A DNA stretch of 64,000 bases from Actinostola sp. cb2023 (Eukaryota > Cnidaria > Anthozoa > Actiniaria > Actinostolidae), in the NCBI GenBank assembly GCA_033675265.1, contig JAUJYZ010000976.1:1-64000 (forward strand). The letters are read 5' to 3'. Position numbers and translations under genes: made by a program. Shown piece after piece: positions 12,479 to 24,900 of this stretch; position 1 is the stretch's first letter, and every line of letters begins with the position of its first letter. The notes under the pieces are model-generated. The model was given only the letters and a program-made list of their open reading frames with translations, did no database searches and was not told where the DNA came from.

Positions 12479-12905
12479 TAAGTGCCTGTAACCCTCACTT
12501 GTTTGTTTCAAAAATGGATTCAATATAAACTGAATGGTAACAATGTTCAGTTTTTTTTTTGCAATTCGAACCTTTCGGTTGAGTTATAGAGGTTTGAAAA
12601 TCTCAATAGAATACTGCAAATAAGATGACGTCAACCCAGGCTCGATTTATTATACGGAAATGCCCTTGTGCTGATTATTGACATTTGAAAACTTGCAGAA
12701 TATTTTCAGTCTGTATCAATGATTTTATAATTTTTCCCAATATCAGAAAAAAAGCTCTTGTACTAAAAATACATAAGTTATGGCAACCGCCTGGATGATT
12801 TGTATGTTAGGCTTTCAAACCTCTATAACTCATAAACACAAGGTTCAAATCCCAAAATACTGAACCCTCTATTCAGTTTAAAATCGATTTTGAAATTAAC
12901 AAATA
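12479..12905. repeat. Foldback related to the TTAA family, copy B (degenerate)
   Basis: It starts with AAGTGCCTGTAACCC and has inverted arms (GAGTTATAGAGGTTTGAAA / TTTCAAACCTCTATAACTC) and a TGACGTCA site. The right terminus is not clean, so its limits are approximate. Confidence 0.5.
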
Positions 12906-13089
12906 AGCCAGGTGATAGACGTCGTTTTGGTTATTTTCTGTTGTGTTTGTGTTCATACTCACGATGGCATGTGCTGTTGACTCACCAAGACTTGATCATG
13001 GAGTGTCAACAGCACAGATGCCATCCATAGTACATCTGCACAGAAGTTAGTCCTAAGAACCTTTCAAGGGTTTGTAGAGGTTATCAGAA

Positions 13090-13336
13090 TACTCCCGTTT
13101 CAAGTTGTTTAGACACTGCTGTACTCCTTGACAAAAGATTCGTTTGCTCAGGCTCGGCCTCAATTCAGTGAAAATTATGCACAAATACTGTCGGACGAAA
13201 ACGTGAAAAAGTGTTGGCATTCAACGATAGAAACAATTTTTAATTGCACGGGTTGTTCTCTGGATTGAGGCTAAGCCTGAGCAAACGCGTCTTGTCAAGG
13301 AGTACAGCGGTGTCTACTCAAAACTGGAGTATTTGA
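13090..13336. repeat. Inverted repeat, arms about 75 bp
   Basis: Arms around GTACTCCTTGACAA...GTTTGCTCAGGCT (13123-13157) and AGCCTGAGCAAACG...CTTGTCAAGGAGTAC (13273-13307), extended outward by GACACTGCTG / CAGCGGTGTC. A MITE-like foldback with no clear target duplication. Confidence 0.6.
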
Positions 13337-13651
13337 ACATTGTAGGTACAGAGTTCAAAGTAGATTTTGAAACTGCTGCTTCAAAACGTGTATAATGATG
13401 ACATTTTTATAGAAGTTGATGCACAACGGCACATTTTATAGCTATACAACAGGTGCTGTTGACAGACAGTGGAATTAGTTGCAATCTTCTACTGAGGACC
13501 ATTGTGTAGCTTAAGAGAGGTTTTCATAAACTGAATATTGGACATCTGTAGATGTAGATTGCTGGTAATCGCACAATATTGGAGTGTGTACACCTGTGCA
13601 ATGAAGTAGAATCAAATTTAGTGTACTTCAATAGCTTTGGTCAACAATAAT

Positions 13652-13946
13652 ATTGAAGGGCTCCCTGCAAGAATGGTGTAAGTGACTTGCAGGGGTAGAT
13701 CCAGGATATTTTTTAGGAGGGGGTGCACCATCTTTTAGGTTGAGGTGCATTAATGATCAGGACGTACACAAACTCGAGCACCAATAAGCTCATCCAGTGG
13801 GGGTGCGCACCCCCTGCACCCCTCGCCTAGATCCGCCCCTGACTTGTGATCAAAACCCAAATTCTCCTTTGAAAATCAAAGAATGTACATTTAGAAATTG
13901 AAAGAATGTACATTTAAAACTCTGTTATTGCAAGGAGCCCTTCAAT
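13652..13946. mobile_element. CTTCAAT-terminated MITE containing a nested element
   Basis: Termini ATTGAAGGGCTCC and GGAGCCCTTCAAT are inverted. The family also appears at 19514-19656 (intact) and as ends near 9400 and 27830-27872. The copy here is interrupted at 13690-13841 by a second element. Confidence 0.7.
13690..13841. mobile_element. Nested CAGGGG MITE with 5-bp duplication
   Basis: Termini CAGGGGTAGATCCAGG and CCTAGATCCGCCCCTG are inverted and resemble hAT-type MITE ends. ACTTG is duplicated on both sides (13685-13689, 13842-13846). The uninterrupted related element at 19514-19656 carries the equivalent empty site with a single ACTTG (on its minus strand). hAT elements usually give 8 bp, so the superfamily is uncertain. 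Confidence 0.7.
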
Positions 13947-14689
13947 TACAGAGGTGGACACATGCTGCAATCATATAGCCAGCAACTAATTCCAGTTCTC
14001 TTATTTTCGCGCCTTTATGAAAACCACCCTATCTTCAATGCCTTGTGCTATTATAATATTTAGAGTGAATTATTGAAGTATTGTTTGATGTCAGGAAATG
14101 CGTTAATACAGAATAGTATTGTAGGTACTGGAAACTAATGTGCAAACTCTTAATCAATATTCAAAGACAAATATGTAGTTAATATTAAAAGTGAACTACC
14201 TGAATTGTCAATTGTTATTTTCAAGACTACATGTTGTATACATACATGTACACCCCCTCCAAAGTATATATTTTGGCCTTCAGGTTAGTGGGTTGATTTG
14301 TAGGGACCTTTTAGGCTCTCATTCATGGCAGTATCAGTGCAAAGGCCTGTGATCCTCATATATTCTGACATTTTAAGCCCAAGTCTGAATACTGATCCTG
14401 TCACTTCCTCTCGGTCACTCGCCTGTTTTTTTATGCAAAGGCAATGCAATGGTCCAGCTAGGGCCAGTAACACGCAGCTAAGGAGGTAACCATGGCAACC
14501 AAGCCACAGGTCTACTCCCGGCATACATACTTAAGTTAATCCTGTGAGCACCCATGGAGGGTGGAGCAAGCAAACGCAAGCAAGCTGAACAATGGCGTCT
14601 GCTAACAGAAATTCCCTTCCGGTTAGAAGCAACCACCCTCCTCCCCTCCCCAAGTCATCTGAGTTGTTATTATTATGCATGGCAATATA

Positions 14690-14954
14690 CACCTATTCCA
14701 AATATCGTTGTCCGGGCCGAAAGCAACAAGCAACAAGCTGACGACCGCAAAGGACTTTGGGAATCTCCTAATTAATTTATTTATCTGTGGTCCCTACGGA
14801 CGTTGAATAGCAATCATTTGGAACTATTCGGCAATTTGAAAATGCATGTTGTCAAAATGTCTATGGATGAATAAATGAATAAGGAGAAAGCCACAGTCCT
14901 TTGTGGTCGTCAGCTTGTTGCTTTCGGCCTGGACAACGATTTTTGGAATAGGTG
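14690..14954. mobile_element. TA-flanked MITE with CACCTATTCC ends, copy 1
   Basis: Inverted ends CACCTATTCCAAATATCGTT and ACGATTTTTGGAATAGGTG, flanked by TA on both sides, as for Tc1/mariner-type insertion. The interior is about 90% identical by eye to 39239-39528. No credible ORF. Confidence 0.75.
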
Positions 14955-15240
14955 TACATATTTAAAAAAATACAAATCTATTGAGATTGTTTTAATCAAT
15001 TTTAATGCTTTAAAAATAAAAAATATCTATTATTTTACATCCACTGGAAAGATCAACAGCAAATAGCTGGCTTACTGAGATAACAATGATTCATAGTAAT
15101 TACCATTTTTTCTTATTCATGACAAGTTTTGAATGGTTCGAGTGGTTTCCATAAACCTGTGAGACTAGTACCGGTAGTTAGTGTGTAATAGTCAAATAAA
15201 AACAAAAGAACACAATGGAAGTAGAGTGTACTTAGTATGG

Positions 15241-15356
15241 GTTAAACAATGAACTCAAGTGGTTTATGGAATTTAGAGTGTCGAGCATTTAGAGCATTCT
15301 ATCTAATAATGCGAGACACTCTAAATTCCATAAACCACGAGTGTATATTGTTTAAC
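15241..15356. repeat. Foldback, arms about 43 bp
   Basis: GTTAAACAAT...GGTTTATGGAATTTAGAGTG faces CACTCTAAATTCCATAAACC...ATTGTTTAAC. The sequence just to the left (15130-15235) resembles 52577-52719 (ATAAACCTGTGA, TTAGTGTGTGATAGTCAAATA). Confidence 0.65.
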
Positions 15357-15584
15357 CACCTTATAATATGGTATAGCCATGAAGAATTTTATTCATTTTA
15401 ATTATGCATAGCGAGTACTATATAGTATGCCACTGGTGAGAATTTTGTTTTTCACTGTTTTACAACGTAGTGAAATATTATATAGTACTTCATGCCACTT
15501 GCCTAGGTAAGACACTATGGAATACAGTACAGAACACTGTCTAGTTGGTTTCTACTAATGTCCGGCAAGGTCTTCATGTAGCTG

Positions 15585-15640
15585 TACAAATTGTCCTGGC
15601 TATTGTTTTTATGTAAAAACAATACATAGCCAGGACTTTT
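15585..15640. repeat. Short perfect hairpin
   Basis: GTCCTGGCTATTGTTTTTA is followed by its near-exact reverse complement TAAAAACAATACATAGCCAGGAC. A strong hairpin of unknown role, probably a MITE remnant. Confidence 0.55.
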
Positions 15641-15915
15641 GTGTGTCTATTTCACAGTCTGGTTTATGAAAACTACTCTAAGACATAATTTCAATTTCAA
15701 AGTTAATAAAGAAGCTTACTTCCATATTAATAGAGAATAGAGAGCATAAGAGTTATAAAATCTCGTATTATTAATTATTAATTAAGGATGCTTCCATCTG
15801 ACCAGAACGGTTGAGCCAATGATGAAGACCCTGGGTCCGAGCCCATGATTCCTTGCTCCAAAATTTTGATTTTGTGTTTGCTAAAACTATATAATGTAGA
15901 CTTTAAAATAGAACA

Positions 15916-18368
15916 CTGTACTGTTTTGGACAAGGATGGCTGAGACAGATGTTAAATTATTCAGATTCTATTTTCTGATTTGGGCATGCAAGACAACATG
16001 GGCTTGGACGCAGGGCCTTTAAAGTAGGTGCCAATGCGCCCCAGATAAACACATGCTTTTCAAGACATTCATATTGGCTCAGGGCAGCTTATTGACAGAG
16101 TATATAGCCACAACAACAAAATTCTGACAGATTGTTCTCTGAATCATGGCTAACCAGGGATGCACTTTTGGAAAAGGAGGCGCACTTTTGAAAATTCAAA
16201 TACCTTTTTTGCAAAAAAAAAAAAAAAAAAAAAAAGGGCTGAAACCAATGTAACAACCTGAATGGATCTGCCCCTGCTAACCCCGAGCAACCCAGTAGTT
16301 CAATTTTGATACATGGTTCACTTGCCATGCACAAACGTTTCAGTGCGACGCTCCAGGCAATAAATAAAATGTATTATTTTATCTATTCCCAAATCACTGA
16401 CCAATATCTTTTGCCAAAGAAATGGAAACTGGAGTAGTGAGATCTTGGCATTAATATGGTCACAGTGGGACAAAATGTTTTCAGTCTTTGTGTAGAGGTT
16501 GCCATTATGGGAAGGTTTCACCAACAATAAATGTACACGTGAGACTGGTCGTTACAGAGAGGTGGCCATTGTTGGGAGGAGGCCAGTCAGTAGAGGTGTA
16601 TTCAACATTGTACTTGCTGGATTTCAGTGATTATTATTATTAATAATAATTATTAATTATTAATAACAACATCAGCATACAGAATATACAATCTGGTCAA
16701 ACGGAAAGAACCTTACTTTTTAGGCCATTTATAAAAATTGACAGCATATACAACCTAAGTAATATCCCATTCGAACTTATAGAAATTATGCAATTAATAC
16801 ATCAGGAAGAATTGTTTCAATTGTAATGATTATGGATAGTAAAAGTAAAATATATATTTAGTTGTCTATATTTCATACTAATTTATTTTATAGTAAGCAT
16901 CTTAAGCTTGATATATATCCTTATTTTATTTATACAACTAAACATCAATTTAATGACACTTCTAGATTATTTACCATATCATATTTTCAAGATTGCACAA
17001 CGTAATCTAGAGTTCTTTTACGCAACGTAACCTACGTTGTATGTACATGTGTTAGTGCAATGCAACAGTTCCTCTATGCATTTAAGCTTACGTTGTACGT
17101 TTGCGCAACGTAATCTAAAGACTTCTTAAACGAAACGTAGCTGTACTGTTTTGGACAAGGATGGCTGAGACAGATGTTAAATTATTCAGATTCTATTTTC
17201 TGATTTGGGCATGCAAGACAACATGGGCTTGGACGCAGGGCCTTTAAAGTAGGTGCCAATGCGCCCCAGATAAACACATGCTTTTCAAGACATTCATATT
17301 GGCTCAGGGCAGCTTATTGACAGAGTATATAGCCACAACAACAAAATTCTGACAGATTGTTCTCTGAATCATGGCTAACCAGGGATGCACTTTTGGAAAA
17401 GGAGGCGCACTTTTGAAAATTCAAATACCTTTTTTGCAAAAAAAAAAAAAAAAAAAAAAAAAAGGGCTGAAACCAATGTAACAACCTGAATGGATCTGCC
17501 CCTGCTAACCCCGAGCAACCCAGTAGTTCAATTTTGATACATGGTCCACTTGCCATGCACAAACGTTTCAGTGCGACGCTCCAGGCAATAAATAAAATGT
17601 ATTATTTTATCTATTCCCAAATCACTGACCAATATCTTTTGCCAAAGAAATGGAAACTGGAGTAGTGAGATCTTGGCATTAATATGGTCACAGTGGGACA
17701 AAATGTTTTCAGTCTTTGTGTAGAGGTTGCCATTATGGGAAGGTTTCACCAACAATAAATGTACACGTGAGACTGGTCGTTACAGAGAGGTGGCCATTGT
17801 TGGGAGGAGGCCAGTCAGTAGAGGTGTATTCAACATTGTACTTGCTGGATTTCAGTGATTATTATTATTAATAATAATTATTAATTATTAATAACAACAT
17901 CAGCATACAGAATATACAATCTGGTCAAACGGAAAGAACCTTACTTTTTAGGCCATTTATAAAAATTGACAGCATATACAACCTAAGTAATATCCCATTC
18001 GAACTTATAGAAATTATGCAATTAATACATCAGGAAGAATTGTTTCAATTGTAATGATTATGGATAGTAAAAGTAAAATATATATTTAGTTGTCTATATT
18101 TCATACTAATTTATTTTATAGTAAGCATCTTAAGCTTGATATATATCCTTATTTTATTTATACAACTAAACATCAATTTAATGACACTTCTAGATTATTT
18201 ACCATATCATATTTTCAAGATTGCACAACGTAATCTAGAGTTCTTTTACGCAACGTAACCTACGTTGTATGTACATGTGTTAGTGCAATGCAACAGTTCC
18301 TCTATGCATTTAAGCTTACGTTGTACGTTTGCGCAACGTAATCTAAAGACTTCTTAAACGAAACGTAG
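15916..18368. repeat. 1.2 kb tandem duplication, nearly identical copies
   Basis: Copy 1 (15916-17140) and copy 2 (17141-18368) each begin CTGTACTGTTTTGG and end AAACGAAACGTAG. By eye they differ at one base (16319 versus the matching site near 17547, TTC/TCC) and in the length of an internal poly-A run. No gene lies within. Confidence 0.93.
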
Positions 18369-18818
18369 CAAAACAAAAACTTCCTTCTGTACAATGTAGC
18401 TTATATATCTCTATACATGACCTAGATTTTCTTTAGGTCTCTTCAAAACATGCGGGTATTACCTTTGCGGAATTATAGTACATGTACGTAAGCGTTTAAA
18501 ATTTTTGCAATTATTGAAAAACGTACATTATAAAATCCTTGAAAAAGCCGAAAATTTAAGGAATTACTAGAAACGACATTTACCTCATTGGCCTAGGTCA
18601 AGTGTAACCGCGTGCAATTTTGAATACATAATTTGACACGTGACTTGAAGTATATTTGGTCTTCTTCAAATCCTTTGATTTATTGAGCGAGGTCGACTTA
18701 CGGAATGCTACGGAAACGCAATTGACTGTGCGTTAATTGCGTTAACTGCACTGAACTTACCGCTCTTGTACAAATAACCATAACCGCGAAGGCTGTACTG
18801 CGCCAATCATTTCTAGCA

Positions 18819-18824
18819 TTTATT
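18819..18824 (-). other. Candidate DAB polyadenylation signal
   Basis: TTTATT on the plus strand reads AATAAA on the minus strand, about 175 nt past the DAB stop codon at 19001-18999. Confidence 0.45.
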
Positions 18825-18998
18825 CTCTATGTACACATTAAAACTGCACTTGGAAGTTGTAACCTTTCTAGCCAGCTACTGTAGCTCTCAAGGGAGACTC
18901 GAGTCTGAGGTAGAGTAGAGCCTCTCCCTACCCTCTCCACCCTCTTTACTCCTTAGTTTAGTTCGGAATATTACAGGTTGTCCACCTTTTGCTGAGCT

Positions 18999-21900
18999 TC
19001 ATGCGAACGAGTCAGCAAAATCTCCATCAGCGGAATTCTAAAAAAAATATTAACAAAACATTTACCTATAGGGAGCAGAGAGGAACGGATCAGGGAGGAG
19101 GGAGAAACAACCGGAAAAAAAATAGGGAGGGAGAAAAATGGCCTAAAAATATAGAGGGAGGAGTTAAAAACAATCAAAACAAACAGGGAGCAGGGAGAAA
19201 AATGACCTAAAACTTAGGGAGGGTGGATATTTAAAAAAATGCCTGTTCCTCTCTGCTCTTTAGGGTCATGAGAACAGGAGAGCGTCGTAGGAGGAGGTAA
19301 CCAACCCAAACATATTAGGAGCATGCATATGGTGCCAGGGAGTGAGGGAGGGAGGGAGGGAGGGAGGAGAGTTTGAAGGGGAGAAAAGGGAAGCAATCGT
19401 CCATGGGTGGTTATTGATGGAAAGAGACGTAGAAGTGAATAGTGGTAAAGCGTGGGGAAGAAGACCACAGGTCTGTGAAGTCACAACAATGTACATCACG
19501 CTCATCATTAACAATTGAAGGGGTTCCTGCAAGAACAACGTAAGTGATCTCTGAACAAAATCTAAACTCTCCTCGAGATTCTTTGAATTTCAAAGGAGAA
19601 TTTGGGTTTTGATCACAAGTCACTTACTCCGTTCAAGTTGCACAGACCCCTTCAATTCCTACCTTGCTCAAGTGAAAGGACGTGCCATCATTAGCATTTG
19701 TCTTGGGGCTTACAGCAAACGGATCGCTTCGAGTACTTTTTTCGGCAAATGGATCCATAGAATCATCAAATGGATCTTTACTGGTGGAGAACCCGGGAAA
19801 GACAACTGCTCCATCTGAGGCAAACGGGTCAATATTTGTATTGTTCGATGAGAACTCAGCAAAAGGATCCACTCCACCAAAATGAGCTTTAAACATGTCT
19901 TCTTCACCCTCTTTTGAAGCAAAAGGTTCAGAGAACAATTGGTGGTTGTCCTGAGCTGTCGAGTTTGTTTTATGGTCAGCGGTTTTTGCGGCACTAAAAT
20001 TAAAGTCAGTAAAAAAGTCATCGCCAAATGGATCTGGTGAATGTTTAGAATTACTCGAGTCTTTTTCCTTTTCGTTTGGAGTTTCACCAGACCACTTAGC
20101 CTGCCAAGAATTTTCCTTGTCAGGTGATATGGTTGTTTGAGGTGAACTGAATGGGTCAGAGTTCAATGTGCTTCCAGCAAAGACCGAGCTCGCACAGGCT
20201 TTACCCGCTTCAAGGTCAATCCTTGGAGGCAAAGCAGGGGGAAGGCGTTTGGGTGTTCCAGGTTTCAATGTGGGCGAAGTTATACATCCTGCAGGTTGTG
20301 GAGGAGTTGGTGGGATTTGGCCCATAACCGGACTTGAGTAAGTCCTGGGACGCGGCGGAAGCGATGGCAACGGAGCCATCGGTCTTGGGGGGAGGGGTGG
20401 TGGTACAGATGGAGACTCTTGCTCGTTGGTGGGTTTTGTTGGTAAGATTGATAAAGTAACTGGTCTGACTGGTTTGTCATCAGCATTATCACTGCTATCT
20501 TCATTATTCGGTTCGATTATCTGTGGTATTGTTTTACTCAATGTCTCGACATCTTCTGATATCATTTCACTGTCATTTGTGTCAGATTCTTTGTCAGAGC
20601 TCGACAAGTCCTCGTCGTCAGCTAACTTAGCTTTTCTTTCACTCTCAACAGATCCAGGCTCACTTGACTGACTCACCTCAGAACCGCCCTCTTCCTTGTT
20701 AGTTATGTCCTCTGGAGAATCCTTCCCCTCATTGCTTACGCTATGCTTATCTTCGGTGTCATTCACTGGTATATCTGCCTTGATAGGCGTCAAAAATGAT
20801 TCAAAGTGATTGGTGTGGAATGCATCAGCTCCTTCCACAGTAGACTCATTCTTTGTTTGAGGAACTTTAAAAGGTGTCGATGCAAAAGCATCACTGAACT
20901 TAATCTCGCCAAAAGCATTCTCTGTCAGTCCATCCTTGGTGTCTGTCTGTCCGCCAAACGCATCGTCCCATGAAAAAGTGACCTCTTTCTTAGGTTTATC
21001 GTCAAAGGCATTAGTCCAAGAGAAATCGGGCTCAGTTGCTACTTTGTCGGGCTGCTGTGCCTTGTCAACCTCTTCGGTATCAAACTTTGTCTCAAAGGAA
21101 TCATCCCACGTGAACGTGGCTTTCGACTCGTCACTCTTGGTAGGCTTGTTGTCTTCTTTGTCGTCATGCGTTTCGCTCTCTCCAAATGCAGTGCTCCACG
21201 AAAGCTCAGCTTTATGAGTGTCCTTTTCGTTTTCTTTTGGTTCGCTTTCCCCGAAAGCATTGCTCCAAGACAACTCTGGTTTGGGTTCCTCGGTTGAGGG
21301 TTTTTCATTGGTACACTCTTTATCGGAATCCTCTTCCGTCGCTTTAAACAATGGAGGTGGCATTTCACTAGAGCTAAATGCCGCGTCAAAAGCACTACTC
21401 GAAGCAAAGGCTTCACTTTTCTCTGATTCTTTTTCTCCAGTTTTATTCGAGTTGATATCTCCCTCAAATTCATCATGATTTTGTTCCAGTTCAAAAGGTA
21501 CAGGTGACATTCGACCAGGACCAAACGCAGACTCAAAAGCATCGCTTGACGCAAAAGCGTCACCTGACTGGAATTCCTTAGGAGGTGCATTCGATGTGGG
21601 AGCAAAGGGATCATCCACAGGGAAATCAGTGGACGGAGCATGCGCAGATTCAGCCTTGTCATCAAAATGACTAGAGAAGAAATCATCATTACCAAACACT
21701 GCTGAAGAAGGTGGACTTCCTTCTGATATTGAACTCTTTGCTTCAGGCTGGTCTGGAGACCTAAACGGGTCAACCATGACATCGCTCTTTTTCTCTGCAC
21801 TGTTGCTTTTAGCAAAATCCACAGGGAATGACTGATCGTCCCCAGCGAATGTTTCCTTAAAACTAAATCCTGCATAACCTGTTTTGGTCTCGGTTTTATT

Positions 21901-24900
21901 TGCTGTAGCCTTGGCGATCAAGTCAGAAGGAATGGTTTCATAATCCCGAGAGGAAGGAATGGTCTCATAGTCATGGTTCTCATCTTCAAGAGCAGGAGGA
22001 GTGAGTTTGATTTCACGAGTCTGTCCTGAGCTGCTTGGAGGAACAGGCCTTGCGCGCACTGCCGCTGGTGGGGTAGAGGTAGCCGTCACAGATTTCAAGT
22101 CCAAACTCCGCGTATCAAAGGATGCAGTTTCGGAAGACGATGAAACTGATGATGAAATGGAATCTTTACGAATGATGTCAACAGATGATAATGATACATT
22201 ATCAGCGGCTGTATGATCTGGCTGAGACAATACTGATGCACCGAAGAACTGATCGGAAGCTGACGAATTCACGACTGACTCTGAATCTACATTGTTTTCC
22301 TGAAAGAAAAGGATAGAAACAATTAGAACCCAGCTGGGGTAGGGTGGGGAGTACTCTCCCTCGCAACCGTCTTTAGTTCCGTCACGCAACATTCCCTGGA
22401 GCATTGCGTGATGGAACTAAAGACGAATGCGAGGGAGAATAGGTGGGGAGAAAAGCACCATATAAATATTTTAAATACAACAATAGTTTGTGTTCAACAG
22501 CGTAGTGCCACAGGGAGCCCAATCAAATGATATCCCACGCGCCATTCCACAGAAAACCAGTCAAAACAAGTCATACGTATAATATCTACAGATTAAATAG
22601 TTGGGCTGCCTGTGTGCATTATTTCATAATTCTGACAAAGTACTGTCATCGTCGTGACGCCATTGTCCACAGACATTGCGCACACAAATAAACACATCAA
22701 ACTTCAGACAAAATGATGTCACACATGGATATGCTGTAATTTTATAGAATCTTGCTTTATGAGTTTTGGATCTGGATGTACTGTGTACCTTGAGTTCTTG
22801 AAGTCCAGCTTGAGGACTTTCCTGGGAAGAAGCTGATGCGTATGGAGCCGGAGGCAAAGGTCTTGGTGTGGGAACCTGGAAGCAAAGTTGCAATAAACCA
22901 TCTCATCTTAAGGTACAGGACACATGGTGAAACATTGTGTGTAATAGTGTAATATTGCTGGCAATGTAATTGCAGCATGATTGCAACTCTGCAACTCTTG
23001 TGACCAAAATTATTGAAGTATAATGTGATCTTACTTCTGCAGAACAGAACATATTGCAGAGATAGACACATGCTGAAATCGTGCAATTGCTGGCATTATT
23101 GCATGCAATGTTGCACATAGCTTTACCTTTAATCTCAGAGGGAAAATAATTAAAGACTAGAGTTTTGAATGAAAATCAAACACTCTGGTACCCTGGGTTC
23201 CAGAGGGCGGAGAAAAGGCAAGGGAAGAGGCAGGGGAAGAGGCAGGGGAAGAGGCAGGGGAAGAGGCCAAGAGAGAAGGCAGGGGAAGAGGCCAAGAGAG
23301 AAGGCAGGGGAAGAGGCCAGGGAAGAGGCAGGGGAAGAGGCCAGGGAAGAGGCCAGGGGAAGAGGCCAGGGGAAGAGGCCAGGGGAAGAGGCCAGGGGAA
23401 GAGGCCAGGGGAAGAGGCCAGGGGAAGAGGCCAGGGGAAGAGGCCAGGGGAAGAGGCCAGGGAAAGAGGCCAGGGAAAGAGGCCAGGGAAGAGGCCAGGG
23501 AAGAGGCCAGGGAAGAGGCCAGGGAAAGAGGCCAGGGAAGAGGCCAGGGAAGAGGCCAGGGAAGAGGCCAGGGAAGAGGCCAGGGAAGAGGCCAGGGAAG
23601 AGGCCAGGGAAGAGGCCAGGGAAGAGGCCAGGGAAGAGGCCAGGGAAGAGGCCAGGGAAGAGGCCAGGGAAGAGGCCAGGGAAGAGGCCAGGGAAGAGGC
23701 CAGGGAAGAGGCCAGGGAAGAGGCCAGGGAAGAGGCCAGGGAAGAGGCCAGGGAAGAGGCCAGGGAAGAGGCCAGGGACAAAAGGCATTCTCTCCCGGCC
23801 TCTGGAACCCAGGGTAACACTGTGGAGAAAGGTATGTAGTAAATTTACTGAGGTTTAAGACGTTAGTCCTTTCTTGGTGGATTAATGTCCAAAATGTCAG
23901 TACTTTGTCACAGTGTTCAGTGTTCTCAAACTCATTAATAATTCATGAAGACAAGACAAAGGAAATCACTACCGTGAAGGAGGTCTGAAAATGTGATCTT
24001 AATTAGCATAAAATTTGGTCAACCTGAACTTCAAACTTCTCAGAAGCTACACCTATTTCAAAAAGGTTGTCGAGGACAGCAGTCCACAGGCAATAGGTTA
24101 TACGTCGTTCCAAGAACAAACTGCATTATGATAACAGCTTGAATGTCGTGGATGCCAGAGAAAATTCGATTCAAATTTTTTCTTGTCCTGTTTGAAATCA
24201 AATAGTTACAATATCATACAGCTTTTCATACAGAAAGTGCCAGTTTGGGCCATTCAAGCTGTTACCATAATGCAGTTCGGTCTTGCAACGATGTATAACC
24301 TATTGCCTATGGACTGATGTCCTCGACAACCTTCTTTGAAATAGGTGTATATCAAACACGAGAAAGAGTTGTTCCTCCAATATCCAAAGACCTTGAAGTT
24401 GGTAAAAAAATTGGCTGCACCTTGTTTTTCAACTCACTTCTTAGTGTGCTCATGTTGGTGTTTTGAAATCAGAGGATGAACTCTTTCTCGTGTATATTAC
24501 TTAAAGAACTAGTTGTAACTAGTACGTGTTAGTTGACTAACAGAACCAACCAAAAGACTTCTTGTAATTTACTAAAGATTCTCCTCCCAAGCCACTGACT
24601 GACTGTCCTATACAAGTTGATGAGGAGACATTACCTTGTAGTGTGAGGTGTCAGGATTACCATCTGATGAAGGTAATGAAGTTGATGATGTTGAGGGTTC
24701 CTACAAAACAAACAGACAATTTAATTAAAGATATCAGGAAGCCTCTGTAAATCACTATTTTGGTGATGTTTATAGACAACCACTGGATATGAGCAATCGC
24801 ACACGTCTGTGATTGGTAGTCTCCCTTGCATCCATTTTTAGTTCCGTCACGCAACCCTCCCTGAGATGCCAGTTGGCGGCGTTGAGTGACGGAACTAAAA

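Noticed and set aside
20710..21875. Large alternative-frame ORFs within the DAB long exon (for example 21875-21039 minus, and plus-strand Ser-rich frames)
   Set aside because: Shadows of the DAB coding frame, which alone carries DPF, SH3-ligand and tyrosine motifs and matches splice phases.
23150..23858. Four ORFs of 212-229 codons (Arg/Gly/Lys/Pro or Phe/Pro/Gly/Leu-rich)
   Set aside because: Produced by the 12/13-bp minisatellite inside a TIR element.
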